Assembly (NCBI RefSeq): GCF_007097485.1
Contig: NZ_VKDE01000022.1
Span: forward strand, 1 to 64,000
Source: Carboxylicivirga sp. M1479
GTDB taxonomy: Bacteria > Bacteroidota > Bacteroidia > Bacteroidales > Marinilabiliaceae
Direction of reading: 5' to 3'
Length of the DNA: 64,000 bases
The notes under the pieces are model-generated. The model saw nothing but the letters and a program-made list of their open reading frames with translations, ran no database searches and was not told the DNA's origin. The position numbers and the translations under genes are program-made. Shown here piece by piece: positions 8,446-19,155 of the stretch; position 1 is the first letter of the stretch; each line of letters begins with the position of its first letter.

Positions 8446-10206
8446 TTACCATCCTGGATTTTGCTCCAGTTCAAAACTTCCAAATACTTCGCCCCGTGGA
8501 ATTGGATACCTGTTCATATAGTTATCGAACACTCGTTCTTCCACTTGCTTTAGTGAATAGCTAAAAGATTCGTCCCACAGTAGATTACCGTCAGCATCTT
8601 CATCTTGCGCTCCATCATTATCTTCGTCACGAGGAATCAAACTACGCTCAATATCCACGCCATGAATTGGTTGATTAAACACCTGCTCGCCTATATTCCA
8701 ACGGCGCACATCCCAGTGACGGTGGTTCTCAAATGCTAATTCTACACGACGCTCGTTGCGTAACTTTGTTCTGAACTCATTGGCATCAGCAGCAACCACA
8801 TCGGGCATACCAGCACGCGCACGAACTTGATTTACAGCATCACGAGCAGTCATACCATAACCCTCAGGATCCACATCCGGATCGTTGTAAAGCTCATTCA
8901 TAGCCTCAGCATAATTCAGTAACACCTCGGCATAACGGAACAAGAACCAGTTATGTTGCTTTATATTACCTGCAATAAAATCTAAATCGGTATGAATGTA
9001 TTTTTTTAGATAATAACCAGTGCGTGTCCCCATGCTAAACTCCTGAACTGGGGCATCTAAACCATCTTTAAAAACTTCAACTTTGCGGGCAAAATTGGCA
9101 TTACCCACATCCATTTGTGTACCGTTGTAAATAATTGTTTCATAGAAACGTGGATCGCGATTTGCATAAGGATTAGCAGCGTGCTCTACATTGTTCCAGT
9201 CAAAAACACTACCATCAGCCATTTCAAAAGCATCCACTAGTTCTTGCGTTGGATTCGTTAAGCCTTTGCCAGCCTCGAAACCAATAGGATAATTATTTTT
9301 CTCCAGACTATTAGCAGAAGCTAGCTTCCTATCAAAAATAACATCGGTATTTTCTAAGTGCAAACCAGAACCTGGCGTAAATAAACTGGTATAATCTACT
9401 CCATCAACACTATACCCCATGTTAAACAGGCGCGATGCATTCACAGCACAACTGTCTAAGAAACGGTTATAACTACCATCTGGGTTGTTTAAAGCACTCG
9501 CCGCATATAAAAAGGTGCGTACTTTTAATGCTAAGGCTGCGCCTTTAGTTGCATGACCCATGTCTGAATTAGCCACACCAGCATTATCACGTAAATACAC
9601 TAATGCTTCGTCACAAGTGGCTGCAATATATTCAACCACTTCATGAAATGACTTTTTTGTAGGATCTGCAGGTGTATATTCATCAACCCACTCGTCAACA
9701 ATTGGCACACCACCATAGCGTTTAATTAACTCAAAGTAGAAATAGGCTTTTAAGAAACGTGCTTCGCCTCTCCACCAAGTTAAATCCTCCATATTAGCAT
9801 CATAAGAGTCATTCCACCTATCTTTGTAAAAAGTAAGTGTATCCGAATTGGCAATAAACGAATTAGCTAAACGAATTCCCTTATAATTAACCGACCAAGA
9901 ACTGTTCGGATGATTAAAAGCACTTAATGCGCCAGAATTAAATCGTTCTATATCACTACTCAAGTTCGCATGTTCGGCATCATCTGTTGATGCCGCTAAG
10001 AACGCCCCTTCAACAGAAGCAAAAGTACCTGGTGTCTTGCTATAAATTGATGCTAAGTAGCGTTTAACAAGAGAATACTCTGTCCATACCAGTTCATCTG
10101 TGTAAGCCTTATCTACATCATATTCCATATTATCAGAACAAGAGTAGCTACTTAAAGCGACCACACAACAGATACATATTATTATAAAATTATTAAAATT
10201 CCTCAT
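8446..10206 (-). CDS. SusD/RagB-family glycan-binding lipoprotein (second pair)
   Basis: 586 residues. Signal peptide and lipobox SYSC near residue 23. The TPR-rich SusD fold is recognisable by GEARFLKAYFYFELIKRYGG, the RYAEVLLNYAEAMNE segment, VRARAGMP, and LRNERRVELAFENHRHWDVRRW. It functions as the lid of a SusC barrel, binding oligosaccharide at the cell surface and delivering it to the transporter. It lies 11 bases after the stop of susC2, in an operon. Frequent YxxxR and aromatic residues fit a carbohydrate binder, but the ligand cannot be deduced. Confidence in family is very high. Confidence 0.96.
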   Translation of the reverse strand: MRNFNNFIIICICCVVALSSYSCSDNMEYDVDKAYTDELVWTEYSLVKRYLASIYSKTPGTFASVEGAFLAASTDDAEHANLSSDIERFNSGALSAFNHPNSSWSVNYKGIRLANSFIANSDTLTFYKDRWNDSYDANMEDLTWWRGEARFLKAYFYFELIKRYGGVPIVDEWVDEYTPADPTKKSFHEVVEYIAATCDEALVYLRDNAGVANSDMGHATKGAALALKVRTFLYAASALNNPDGSYNRFLDSCAVNASRLFNMGYSVDGVDYTSLFTPGSGLHLENTDVIFDRKLASANSLEKNNYPIGFEAGKGLTNPTQELVDAFEMADGSVFDWNNVEHAANPYANRDPRFYETIIYNGTQMDVGNANFARKVEVFKDGLDAPVQEFSMGTRTGYYLKKYIHTDLDFIAGNIKQHNWFLFRYAEVLLNYAEAMNELYNDPDVDPEGYGMTARDAVNQVRARAGMPDVVAADANEFRTKLRNERRVELAFENHRHWDVRRWNIGEQVFNQPIHGVDIERSLIPRDEDNDGAQDEDADGNLLWDESFSYSLKQVEERVFDNYMNRYPIPRGEVFGSFELEQNPGW

Positions 10207-10217
10207 TTTCTTACCCT

Positions 10218-13211
10218 TTAAAATTGTACGTTTAGACCTATATTAAATGATTTTAATAAAGGATGACCTGAGCGTACTTCAGGATCAATATCCCCATCAA
10301 TATTATGTAGCACGGCTAGATTGTGTCCACGTATATACAACTTGGCACTGGACATTTTAATACGACTTAAAACAGAGCTATTAAATTTATATCCCAATTC
10401 AGCAGTACGTAATCGCAAATAATTACCATTTTGCATATACATTGTACTGGCCACATAATTGTTGTAATTATCCTGTACAGTTAAACGAGGTAATGATGCA
10501 CTGTTGCTTCTTTCGGGTGTCCAATAGTTAGCTGCCGCATATTCTGATACATTCCCATATCCTGAACCTAATGGACGATAGATATCATGTCCGTTCATCA
10601 TTAGATCACGCTGACTACCATCAAGAGATGCGGATATGTATATTCCTTTATACTCAAGACCAAGGTTCATACCATAGTGCATCTGAGGAAAACTATTTCC
10701 AATGACAGTACGATCATACTCATCAATCATATTATCCCCGGGTGTAATGTTTAAATATTTAACATCGCCCGCTTGCACCCGATCCAAAGTATTCACCGGC
10801 GAAGATGCAATGTCAGAAGCATCCTGGTAAAACCCATCGGCAATATAACCATAAATAGCAGTGATAGATTGCCCCACCATTGGTGTAGGGTCATTTTCTA
10901 GCTGGTAAAATTTAGTGATTTCATTTTGAGCAAAACCAATATTTCCTTCCACATACCACGACCAACCCGTAGCTAAAGTTTCTGCGTAAGAGAGACTTGA
11001 TTCAAAGCCAGCGTTCTTAACCTCACCGTAATTAACTTGGGGCACAGCAAAACCAACCATATCTGTCACCACAGGGTTGATAGATTGCAATATATCGGTA
11101 TTTGTTTGATTAAAATAGTCAAATGAAAGATTCACTTTTTGGAATAAAACAGCATCAAATCCAATATTGAACTGATGATTTTTTGACCACTCCAACTTAT
11201 CATTCACACCAGTAGATTCACTTAAACCTGTCACATTGCCACCTGTTCTAGCAAAACGGTATGAACCATCACTAGAATAGTCCGAAACATGAGAAAAACG
11301 CCCATAACCATCTAATAAGCTACTTCCTGTAATACCATAACTACTGCGCATCTTAAGATAACTCAACCATTCCATATCGCTTAAGAAAGCTTCATTACTC
11401 ATAACCCATGAAGCCCCTATCGCTGGGAAAAAGCCATATTGATTATCCGGATTATAAGAATTATTACCATTGTAAGCCCCTACAATATCAATAAAATAGG
11501 TGCTTTTATAACCATAATTAGCACGTAATGATAGACCTTGGAAGTTAAATGGCTCAGCATTATTTTGTTGAACATATGAACTATAGTCATATAATAACAT
11601 AGCATTAATTGCATGATCTCCAAATGCACGATCATAGTTCAAATAAGCACGGTAAGTTTCTGTTCTGTATTGTGATACCGTGCGCGCTAAAGAAGTTATA
11701 GTCTTCTCTTGCCCAAAAGGTATATAACTTACTCCCAATGATCCATCCTCTTGCTGGGTCAATTGACGATCATACACTTCATAAGATGCTGTAAAACGCT
11801 CATTTCCCGTAAAAGCATTAATGTAAGATCCTTCTACACTAGCCGTTAAACCATCAGCAATAACATCTAAATCATAATTTAAACGAAGGTTAAAGTTTAC
11901 AAAACGGGTATGTGAATCAGTGTAGCCTTTTCCAGCAATCTGTGCCATCGGGTTAGCGCGATACTGGTTAGAGCCACCATAGCTACCATTTTCGTTGTAC
12001 AATACATAACGATTAGCTGGTGAGCTCATAATATTGCTGAACAAACTGGCAGTACCAACTTCTGGATCGTTCCTATTTTCAAGTCGACCTCCGATACCTA
12101 AGTTTAAATCAAATTTCGATGTTAAATAAATGTCCGCATTGGTTCGGAAATTTATACGATTAAAGTTATTGGCTGTGCTATACTGCTGATTCTCTTCGGT
12201 ATGCTTAAACAACCCATCTGCATGCATGTAACCAATGAGAGAGTAATACTTAACGCGATCTGATCCCCCTCTAAATTCAAGACTGGTATTCATATAATCT
12301 GTAGCACTCTTCAACATCTCTTCCTGCCAATCCACATTCGGATAATTATAAGGATCGTTATCTAGGCGGTAGCCTTCAAGCTCGTCGTTTGAATAACGAG
12401 GGGCTAAACCATCATTATCATGAGCCTCATTTACCATGTTTGAGTAATTATAAGCATCAACGTATTCAGGCAGCGTTGTTGGCATTAAAGTACCAAAGTC
12501 GGCATTTACCTTAATAGACGTTTTGCCATCGTAACCACGCTTAGTTGTCACCAAAATAACACCATTGGCAGCACGTAAACCATACATAGCCGTCGCCACA
12601 GCATCTTTCAATACAGTAATACTCTCAATTTCATAATTATTTAAATGAGAGAAATTACTCGGAAAACCATCTACCAAGATTAATGGAGCTGCATCTCTGA
12701 AAGAGCTCAAACCACGAACATACATTGACAAACCATTACTACCAGGTTCTCCCCCACTCATTAAAGTGGTTAATCCGGCCAATTGACCAATAGTGGCATG
12801 CTCAGTATTCGTAAAGCTAGTCGCTTCTATTTTATCAGCAGTTAAAACATCCATAGCTGATGAACTGGCCAAACGGTTAACCTTACCGTAGGCTCCATCA
12901 ACCGTTTTGACAAAAGGGTTATCGTGCAAGCTATAAACAGCACCTTCGCCTTTAACAAGTAGTTCGTTTACTTTTTGCCCTTCAAAGTATACCTCCAGTA
13001 AATCATCGGTAGAAGCATTAATAATAAACTCACCTAGCTTACCAGAAATTGCTTCGTCACCGTTTTTAGGGTTCTTAATCAGGTAACCGGTCAGCACCTT
13101 ATTTTTACTACTCTTTATTGATCCGGATACCTCTTGAGCAAAGGCATTAACACCAGATGCGATGAATAACAGTAGCAGGATATAAATCCTTGTATATTTA
13201 TATATTTTCAT
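10218..13211 (-). CDS. SusC/RagA-family TonB-linked outer-membrane transporter (second pair)
   Basis: 997 residues. Signal peptide ending FAQ. The plug domain is clear (YVRGLSSF, PLILVDGFPSNF, IESITVLKDAVATAMYGLR, GVILVTTKRG), followed by a 22-strand-type barrel ending in GLNVQF with a terminal Phe. The N-terminal carboxypeptidase-D-like region is poorly conserved and the usual EVVVVGYG TonB-box segment, present in susC1, is not recognisable. It is paired with susD2 downstream (11 bases) and follows susD1 by 14 bases. It probably imports oligosaccharides of the same substrate as pair 1, but of different structure or size. Confidence 0.96.
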   Translation of the reverse strand: MKIYKYTRIYILLLLFIASGVNAFAQEVSGSIKSSKNKVLTGYLIKNPKNGDEAISGKLGEFIINASTDDLLEVYFEGQKVNELLVKGEGAVYSLHDNPFVKTVDGAYGKVNRLASSSAMDVLTADKIEATSFTNTEHATIGQLAGLTTLMSGGEPGSNGLSMYVRGLSSFRDAAPLILVDGFPSNFSHLNNYEIESITVLKDAVATAMYGLRAANGVILVTTKRGYDGKTSIKVNADFGTLMPTTLPEYVDAYNYSNMVNEAHDNDGLAPRYSNDELEGYRLDNDPYNYPNVDWQEEMLKSATDYMNTSLEFRGGSDRVKYYSLIGYMHADGLFKHTEENQQYSTANNFNRINFRTNADIYLTSKFDLNLGIGGRLENRNDPEVGTASLFSNIMSSPANRYVLYNENGSYGGSNQYRANPMAQIAGKGYTDSHTRFVNFNLRLNYDLDVIADGLTASVEGSYINAFTGNERFTASYEVYDRQLTQQEDGSLGVSYIPFGQEKTITSLARTVSQYRTETYRAYLNYDRAFGDHAINAMLLYDYSSYVQQNNAEPFNFQGLSLRANYGYKSTYFIDIVGAYNGNNSYNPDNQYGFFPAIGASWVMSNEAFLSDMEWLSYLKMRSSYGITGSSLLDGYGRFSHVSDYSSDGSYRFARTGGNVTGLSESTGVNDKLEWSKNHQFNIGFDAVLFQKVNLSFDYFNQTNTDILQSINPVVTDMVGFAVPQVNYGEVKNAGFESSLSYAETLATGWSWYVEGNIGFAQNEITKFYQLENDPTPMVGQSITAIYGYIADGFYQDASDIASSPVNTLDRVQAGDVKYLNITPGDNMIDEYDRTVIGNSFPQMHYGMNLGLEYKGIYISASLDGSQRDLMMNGHDIYRPLGSGYGNVSEYAAANYWTPERSNSASLPRLTVQDNYNNYVASTMYMQNGNYLRLRTAELGYKFNSSVLSRIKMSSAKLYIRGHNLAVLHNIDGDIDPEVRSGHPLLKSFNIGLNVQF

Positions 13212-13225
13212 AATCGATTGCTCTT

Positions 13226-15094
13226 TTAATAACCAGGATTTTGAACAAGACCTTTGCCTTTATTGATTTCATAACGAGGAAAAGGCATCAGATATAATTT
13301 ATCTTTCCAGATACGTTGTACGGTAGTTGGACACTCCTTAATCATATAGTCTCCAAACTCATAGGGCACTCCACTTTCATCTACTACACCATTCGCTACA
13401 TCATCTTCATTTATACGATGCACACCAAACTTAGTAGCACCAATGGTTTCAGCTGCTATTTTCCAGCGTTTAACATCAAAGAAACGCTGATCTTCGAAAA
13501 TCATCTCAATGGCACGTTCTTTACGAATCATTTCTCGCATAACATCTTGTGATGCTGCAGCAAGTGGTGTTACACCGGCTCTGATTCGAATTTTATTAAG
13601 ATTCGTAACAATATCACCATTACCAGGATCTGCTTCGTTTAAGGCTTCAGCATAATTAAGATATAGCTCTGGCAAGCGCATGTAAATATACGGTGCATCG
13701 TATCTTAAGTTTGTGTTAGCTGTTTGTAGATCCTCGTGCATAAACTTACGCATATAGAAACCCGTAATCCATCCGTTAACTAGCAAATTATTAGATTTTG
13801 GAGAAACAGCTGGGGCATCCATACTATTGTAAATATTAGCATTAATGGTTAAGCCACCAAAATCCGCTTTATCGTGTACAATTGATGCCTGAAATCGAGG
13901 CTCCATAGTTGCCCAAGGGTTTTCGGCTCTGTAATTAATAGGAGCTCCATCAATGGTCTCATACATCGAGATGATGTTTTGAGTGGGATTGTTCCAACCT
14001 GCACCGTTATTGTTGGCCCCATCTCGAGGAGGTAAAAAGCGACCATACCATCCACTCGCACTTTTACTATTGTTAAAATTAGCAACTCTTCTCGAAAAAA
14101 GAATGGCTTCCGTATTTCCAAAAACCTCACGCGTGGCCAAGGTATAGTCCTCTATAGGTTGACCTGTATTGACTAGTGTGTACCCTGCTCCTTCACAATA
14201 CTGTATGGCCTCACGTGTTACATCGGCAGCTTTTTGCCAAAGCGAAGCATCGTATCCTCCCATCCAGATCAAATTATTATTTGCAGGATTGTCCATTTGC
14301 ATATAAGGCGCATCAGCATTAAACAAGGGGCTAGCAGCCCACAACCACAAGCGCGAACGCAAAAAGTAGGCACTGGCACGTGTTACTCGTCCCTGATTAG
14401 CATCGTTATAACTCTCTGGTAAGTTAGGCAGAGCCTCCATAATCATGTCATCTACTCGCTGTATGATATCTGCTAAAGGCGGACGCTCTTCAGATGGGTT
14501 ATCATTTGGGGTCAGAGCTTTTCCCACCCAGGGCACACTGCCATATCGTTTAATCATCTCAAAATAACCAATGGCGTTAAGCATTTGTGCCTGAGCCCTG
14601 GTTGTTTTTACAAATTCACTTGAAGCTCCACGCGTGTTAGAAACCCCCTCAATATACGTAAAGGCTCGATTAAATAATTTGTAAGGCTCTTCAAAAATAT
14701 GTTCCTGATAACGTACGGCCGGGTCTTTACCAATATTAGGAGCATCCTTACCTACATTATCAGCCGATAATTGGGCATCTCCATAGTAAAAAACTCTCGC
14801 TCCATTCCATACCGAACCGGTTACACCCTCATCACAAATGGTTGCCGTAATATTACCTTTGATACGACTTAGATTGCGCGTGCTATTGGAAAAGGCATTC
14901 GTTGGCCATAAATAAGGCACCTGATCATAAGCCGAATTTAACAATTTCTCAGCGTTGATCATGCTGTTAAAAATGGTATCCTGATTAATGTTAGCCTCAA
15001 TGGGCTCCTGGAAAAAATCATTGCAACCAGTGTTTAAGTTCAAGAGACCTAACACTACAATTACACTACTTATATAAAATTTTATCTTTCTCAT
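13226..15094 (-). CDS. SusD/RagB-family glycan-binding lipoprotein (first pair)
   Basis: About 622 residues from the ATG at 15094; the frame extends to a TTG at 15103, which I reject. Signal peptide with lipobox NTGC (Cys24 of this start). SusD signatures are MLNAIGYFEMIKRYGSVPWV, RASAYFLRSRLWLWAASPLF, YMRLPELYLNYAEALNEA, IRIRAGVTPL and RKERAIEMIFEDQRFFDVKRW. It begins 11 bases after susC1 ends, the standard pairing. Slightly longer than pair 2's SusD. It binds the glycan at the cell surface over the SusC1 barrel. Ligand unknown. Confidence 0.96.
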   Translation of the reverse strand: MRKIKFYISSVIVVLGLLNLNTGCNDFFQEPIEANINQDTIFNSMINAEKLLNSAYDQVPYLWPTNAFSNSTRNLSRIKGNITATICDEGVTGSVWNGARVFYYGDAQLSADNVGKDAPNIGKDPAVRYQEHIFEEPYKLFNRAFTYIEGVSNTRGASSEFVKTTRAQAQMLNAIGYFEMIKRYGSVPWVGKALTPNDNPSEERPPLADIIQRVDDMIMEALPNLPESYNDANQGRVTRASAYFLRSRLWLWAASPLFNADAPYMQMDNPANNNLIWMGGYDASLWQKAADVTREAIQYCEGAGYTLVNTGQPIEDYTLATREVFGNTEAILFSRRVANFNNSKSASGWYGRFLPPRDGANNNGAGWNNPTQNIISMYETIDGAPINYRAENPWATMEPRFQASIVHDKADFGGLTINANIYNSMDAPAVSPKSNNLLVNGWITGFYMRKFMHEDLQTANTNLRYDAPYIYMRLPELYLNYAEALNEADPGNGDIVTNLNKIRIRAGVTPLAAASQDVMREMIRKERAIEMIFEDQRFFDVKRWKIAAETIGATKFGVHRINEDDVANGVVDESGVPYEFGDYMIKECPTTVQRIWKDKLYLMPFPRYEINKGKGLVQNPGY

Positions 15095-15105
15095 TTCAAA
15101 CAATT

Positions 15106-18100
15106 TTAGAATGAAACATTAAGACCCATGGTATACACTCTATTGGGTCCAATTGGTGCTTGAGCACCTGATTTTGTTTCTGGGTCAACAAAATCAAGAT
15201 TAGTCCAAGTCAGCAAATTCGTTCCACTGGCATAAATACGAACGGACGAAATACCCATATTCTTTAAAGTTTTACCTTTTAAGCGATAAGCCAATTCAAG
15301 GTTTTTTAATCGAATATAGGAGGCATTTCTAAACCAAAAATCTGAATTTTGATAATTGTGCGCGTGTTTACCCGTTGCGGAGATACGTGGGTATTCAATT
15401 GTTTCACCTGCTGCAGCACGTTCAGGGGTCCAGCGCGTTAATAAAATTTCTTGAGCTCCGTTACCAATACCAGAAATAAAAGGCTCACGTATAAAATTGG
15501 AAATATTGTAAGTAACATCACCTACCCCTTGAAAAAACACATTTAATGACCAGTTTTTATAACTGAAATTCGAACCAAAACCATATGAAAATTGAGGCAC
15601 GGTTAAGTTGCTAAAAACTTTTTTATCCAAATCATCAATAATACCATCGCCGTTTAAATCTTCAAACTTTAAATCACCGGCCTGCAATCCCTGCCCCACA
15701 TATGACGATGATGCTACCTGAGCGTCACCGACCCATGCGTTAGCTTCTAGATAATCGATATCATCCTGTGAATAAAATCCTTTTGAAACAAAACCATAAA
15801 TGGATTTCGGGTGCCTTCCGGTCACTTCCTGCCATTCGTAATCCTGTGCAATTTCATCAGTATACACCAATTCTTTATCTACTTGGTTTAGGTTAGCAAA
15901 AATGTTCACTTTTAGCTTGCCAAGATTAACAGAATAGTCTCCTTGTAATTCGTAACCCCAAACACGTTCCTCTCTAATGTTGCCGGGTACATTCTCTGGC
16001 AATCCTATGATAGATGCAACATTCTCAGATCGATATAATATATCTTTCTTATCCGTATTAAACACATCAGCTTGTAATTTTAATTTACCATCAAACCAAC
16101 GTGTTTCCAAGGCTAGGTTTTGTTGAGAACTGGTTGCCCAAGCAATTAAGGGATTACCAACACCAGTTTGCAAGGCCTGACCTTGACCAACAGGATTCAA
16201 ACCAAATAGGTTACCACCAGAGTAGGATATAGAATAAGTATCATAATAGCCGAAGCGTCCAATTCCACCGTCATTACCAGTTGTACCATAAGACGCTCTG
16301 AATTTCACGAAGGATAAAATGTCATTTTTAGGGAAGAAATTCTCATTACTTAACACCCAACCACCAGAGATAGCAGGGAAGAAGCCATATCTATTTTCTT
16401 GAGCAAACGTTTCTGATCCGTTGTAACCAGCGTTAAATTCAAGAAAGTATTTATCGGCAAAATTGTAAGAAAATCGACCTGCCATCTCAACATATTTCCT
16501 AGGAACATATGTTGGGGCATTTTTATTGTTGTCACCTCCAGATAAAAAGCCAACTTCATTAGTAGTAAAAACACCTACTGCCCCAACGTTATGGCGACCA
16601 AATGAACGCTTGTAGTTAAGCTTTAGACGAACATTAACCGTTTTGGTTTGAGTTTCTGTATTCCTATTACTACCTAAGGTTGTTTCTGAACCGAAACGTT
16701 TTAGGTTTAAATCACCCTCCGGGTCATAGTCACCAACAATTTCGTACACCGGTACACTATTATTGGCTGTAAAGGTATTGCTATATCCATGATCGTATGA
16801 GAAGGTTCCATCAAACTTTAGACCCTTAGTGATAAATTCAAGGTTCTGATGAATAGTCGCTGAAAACTGCATCTTATTAGTATACTTTTCTCGATAACCA
16901 GAATCGTAAATTTGCTGTAATGGCGTGGCATTTACCACATTATTGTTTACACGTATTATTTTACCATCTACAAAAGATACAGCATCAGCTGGTGCTTTAA
17001 ACATTTCCCGAGTAAAACCTTCCCAACCTAAGGCTGGTTCATGACGGTTTCCGAACTGACCTGCTGCACTTGCACTTAAAACAGTGGTATTGGTCAAATC
17101 AATATCTAAATTCGCTCTAAGGTTATAACGTTTATATTTGGATTCATCATCGTAACCAACATTAAAATCCTTGTAGGCATCACGCTCTTGCATATAACCA
17201 ATGGAGGTAAAATAACGTACTTTTTGGTGACCACCTGAAATATTGACAGTATAACGCTGACGATGACCAAACTTATTGGTTAAATCATCATACCAATGAT
17301 TATTGGGATGAGTAACAGGGCTGGAACCTGTGCGAAATTTTTCAATATCTTCATCTGAATAAATCGGAATATCACCGTCATTAATACGACCTTCATTATG
17401 CAAAACAGCATAGTTATAAGCATCTAAAGTGCTCAAAATATCGCCACGCTGCATCAATCCGAATTCGGTTTTAACCGATATTTTTGCTGGCCCATCTTTA
17501 CCTCGTTTGGTGGTGACAATAATAACACCGTTACCACCGCGAATACCATAAACAGCTGTTGCTGATGCATCCTTTAAGGTAGTGATGCTTTCAATTTCAT
17601 CAGGATCCAGATCCTGAAAACCGCGCTCTACCCCATCGACTAAAATCAAAGGATTACCCTCAGATCCACGAATACTTATTGTACTTGCCCCGTCTCCTGC
17701 CTGGCCACTGGACTGTACGACAACCGTACCTGGCATTCGCCCTGTCAAAGCGGTTGCTACCGATGATGATGATGCTGTAGCAAGGTCTTCCGTTTTAATG
17801 GTATTTACAGCACCTGTAACACTAATACGCTTTTGCGTACCGTATCCAACCACAACCACCTCATCAACATTGTTAATATCCGACTCCATTACCACATCCA
17901 ACCGGGTCTGTTCAGCAAAAGCAATCTCCTGAGTTTTCATTCCTATAAATGAAAAGACAATAACTGATTCTTTTACATTGCTAATGGTAATCACATAATT
18001 ACCATCTAAATCGGTGATACCTCCAATAGTAGTTCCTTTAATAGAAACGTTAACGCCAGGTATTGTCAATCCTTCTGTATCTGTTACATTACCATTAATG

Positions 18101-18201
18101 GTAACTTCCTGAGCAAATGCATTCGCGCCCATGAATAGTACAACTACAAAAGCCATTAATCGTAATACACAACTACCTCTGGCTTTTCTTTCTTTTTTCA
18201 T
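15106..18201 (-). CDS. SusC/RagA-family TonB-linked outer-membrane transporter (first pair)
   Basis: 1031 residues, complete. Signal peptide ends ANAFAQ. A canonical carboxypeptidase-regulatory-like domain follows (INGNVTDTEGLTIPGVNV...), then the TonB box region VDEVVVVGYGTQKR, the plug (ISIRGSEGNPLILVDGV, IESITTLKDASATAVYGIRG, GVIIVTTKRG) and a long barrel ending GLNVSF. It heads the susCDCD operon, so the promoter must lie in 18202-19155. It is the energy-coupled importer of glycan fragments. The regulator gene lies upstream on the same strand but is separated by an IS element. Confidence 0.97.
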   Translation of the reverse strand: MKKERKARGSCVLRLMAFVVVLFMGANAFAQEVTINGNVTDTEGLTIPGVNVSIKGTTIGGITDLDGNYVITISNVKESVIVFSFIGMKTQEIAFAEQTRLDVVMESDINNVDEVVVVGYGTQKRISVTGAVNTIKTEDLATASSSSVATALTGRMPGTVVVQSSGQAGDGASTISIRGSEGNPLILVDGVERGFQDLDPDEIESITTLKDASATAVYGIRGGNGVIIVTTKRGKDGPAKISVKTEFGLMQRGDILSTLDAYNYAVLHNEGRINDGDIPIYSDEDIEKFRTGSSPVTHPNNHWYDDLTNKFGHRQRYTVNISGGHQKVRYFTSIGYMQERDAYKDFNVGYDDESKYKRYNLRANLDIDLTNTTVLSASAAGQFGNRHEPALGWEGFTREMFKAPADAVSFVDGKIIRVNNNVVNATPLQQIYDSGYREKYTNKMQFSATIHQNLEFITKGLKFDGTFSYDHGYSNTFTANNSVPVYEIVGDYDPEGDLNLKRFGSETTLGSNRNTETQTKTVNVRLKLNYKRSFGRHNVGAVGVFTTNEVGFLSGGDNNKNAPTYVPRKYVEMAGRFSYNFADKYFLEFNAGYNGSETFAQENRYGFFPAISGGWVLSNENFFPKNDILSFVKFRASYGTTGNDGGIGRFGYYDTYSISYSGGNLFGLNPVGQGQALQTGVGNPLIAWATSSQQNLALETRWFDGKLKLQADVFNTDKKDILYRSENVASIIGLPENVPGNIREERVWGYELQGDYSVNLGKLKVNIFANLNQVDKELVYTDEIAQDYEWQEVTGRHPKSIYGFVSKGFYSQDDIDYLEANAWVGDAQVASSSYVGQGLQAGDLKFEDLNGDGIIDDLDKKVFSNLTVPQFSYGFGSNFSYKNWSLNVFFQGVGDVTYNISNFIREPFISGIGNGAQEILLTRWTPERAAAGETIEYPRISATGKHAHNYQNSDFWFRNASYIRLKNLELAYRLKGKTLKNMGISSVRIYASGTNLLTWTNLDFVDPETKSGAQAPIGPNRVYTMGLNVSF

Positions 18202-19155
18202 AAAAATTAATCTTTAGTTATACGAGTTCAACTACTTACAATTTGAATTAGCACAATCAAAAAAACAGTTAATACCACAAAGAGAATGTATAACACATAC
18301 GTCATGTGCTTTTCTTTTTCAGAACTATTTACTTTTCGAAATTTCCAATTATTAAAACCCATTAATAAGCTCATTGAAACGTTAAATAATATTTAGAACA
18401 CAAAAATGCTCAATGGATAACTTTTATGAGTCTTACTCTACACCAATAAAGGGTAAATAATTTACAATGGAACCGAAGTTTAAATATCATAAAAGAGGCA
18501 TAAAATAACACATAAAAACCACTACACTCTCTTTATCTGCCATTTACACCCATTGTAAACCCATTAATATTATATATCACCTCTGATACTATATGAACCT
18601 CAAGAAAGCCAATGGTTATACTCAGGTTCTCATATCAAGAATATATTTTCTAAAAACCGCGTTTATTTTATGGCATAATATGGATAAAATCGTTAAGGCA
18701 AATTCATATCCTTATAGTTGCTATGTACTTTCAGTAGTTTATTTTTTTGACTTTTGCGTCATTGACTAAAATAGGAACACAAAAGTTAATGAATGACCCC
18801 GGAGCAAGCTCCGAGGTATCAAGTGGCGTTTGCTACGCAAACAATTTTATTTTCGACCCAAGGGTCAAGGAATAAAACCACATTAGATTAAAAAATCATT
18901 AAAATTATTGTCGAATTCAGCATAAAAAGGACAAAATCATCAGGGAAAACCAAGAAATCATTTGATTTCAAAAAGAAGACAATCAACGTATAAAGTAATA
19001 ATACTAATACAGCATTAAGCTAAAACTGCTATAAAAGCTCTGGCTAACCTATGTAGAATTTGTACACCCACCAAAGCATAAGAGACTTCAAAAATCCTAC
19101 AATGAAAGGTGAGACGTTTCAACTCGTTACGAATCAATAAGCTCCAATTAAGTTA
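18202..19155. other. Long leader region upstream of the susCDCD operon
   Basis: About 950 bases with no convincing gene. It should contain the susC1 promoter and the binding site for the HTCS regulator, but I could not identify a convincing minus-strand TAnnTTTG box. The most distinctive content is a run of three short hairpins at 18800-18866. The stretch 18870-19155 is AT-rich and shows nothing I recognise up to the IS end. Confidence 0.5.
18800..18866. repeat. Cluster of three short hairpins (REP-like)
   Basis: Three perfect dyads in 67 bases: CGGAGC-AA-GCTCCG (18800-18813), GTTTGC-TAC-GCAAAC (18828-18842) and GACCC-AA-GGGTC (18855-18866). The flanks share a GACCC start. Close spacing and short loops are typical of an intergenic REP-like or Y1-transposase-associated repeat, but only one copy is in the window. 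Confidence 0.5.
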
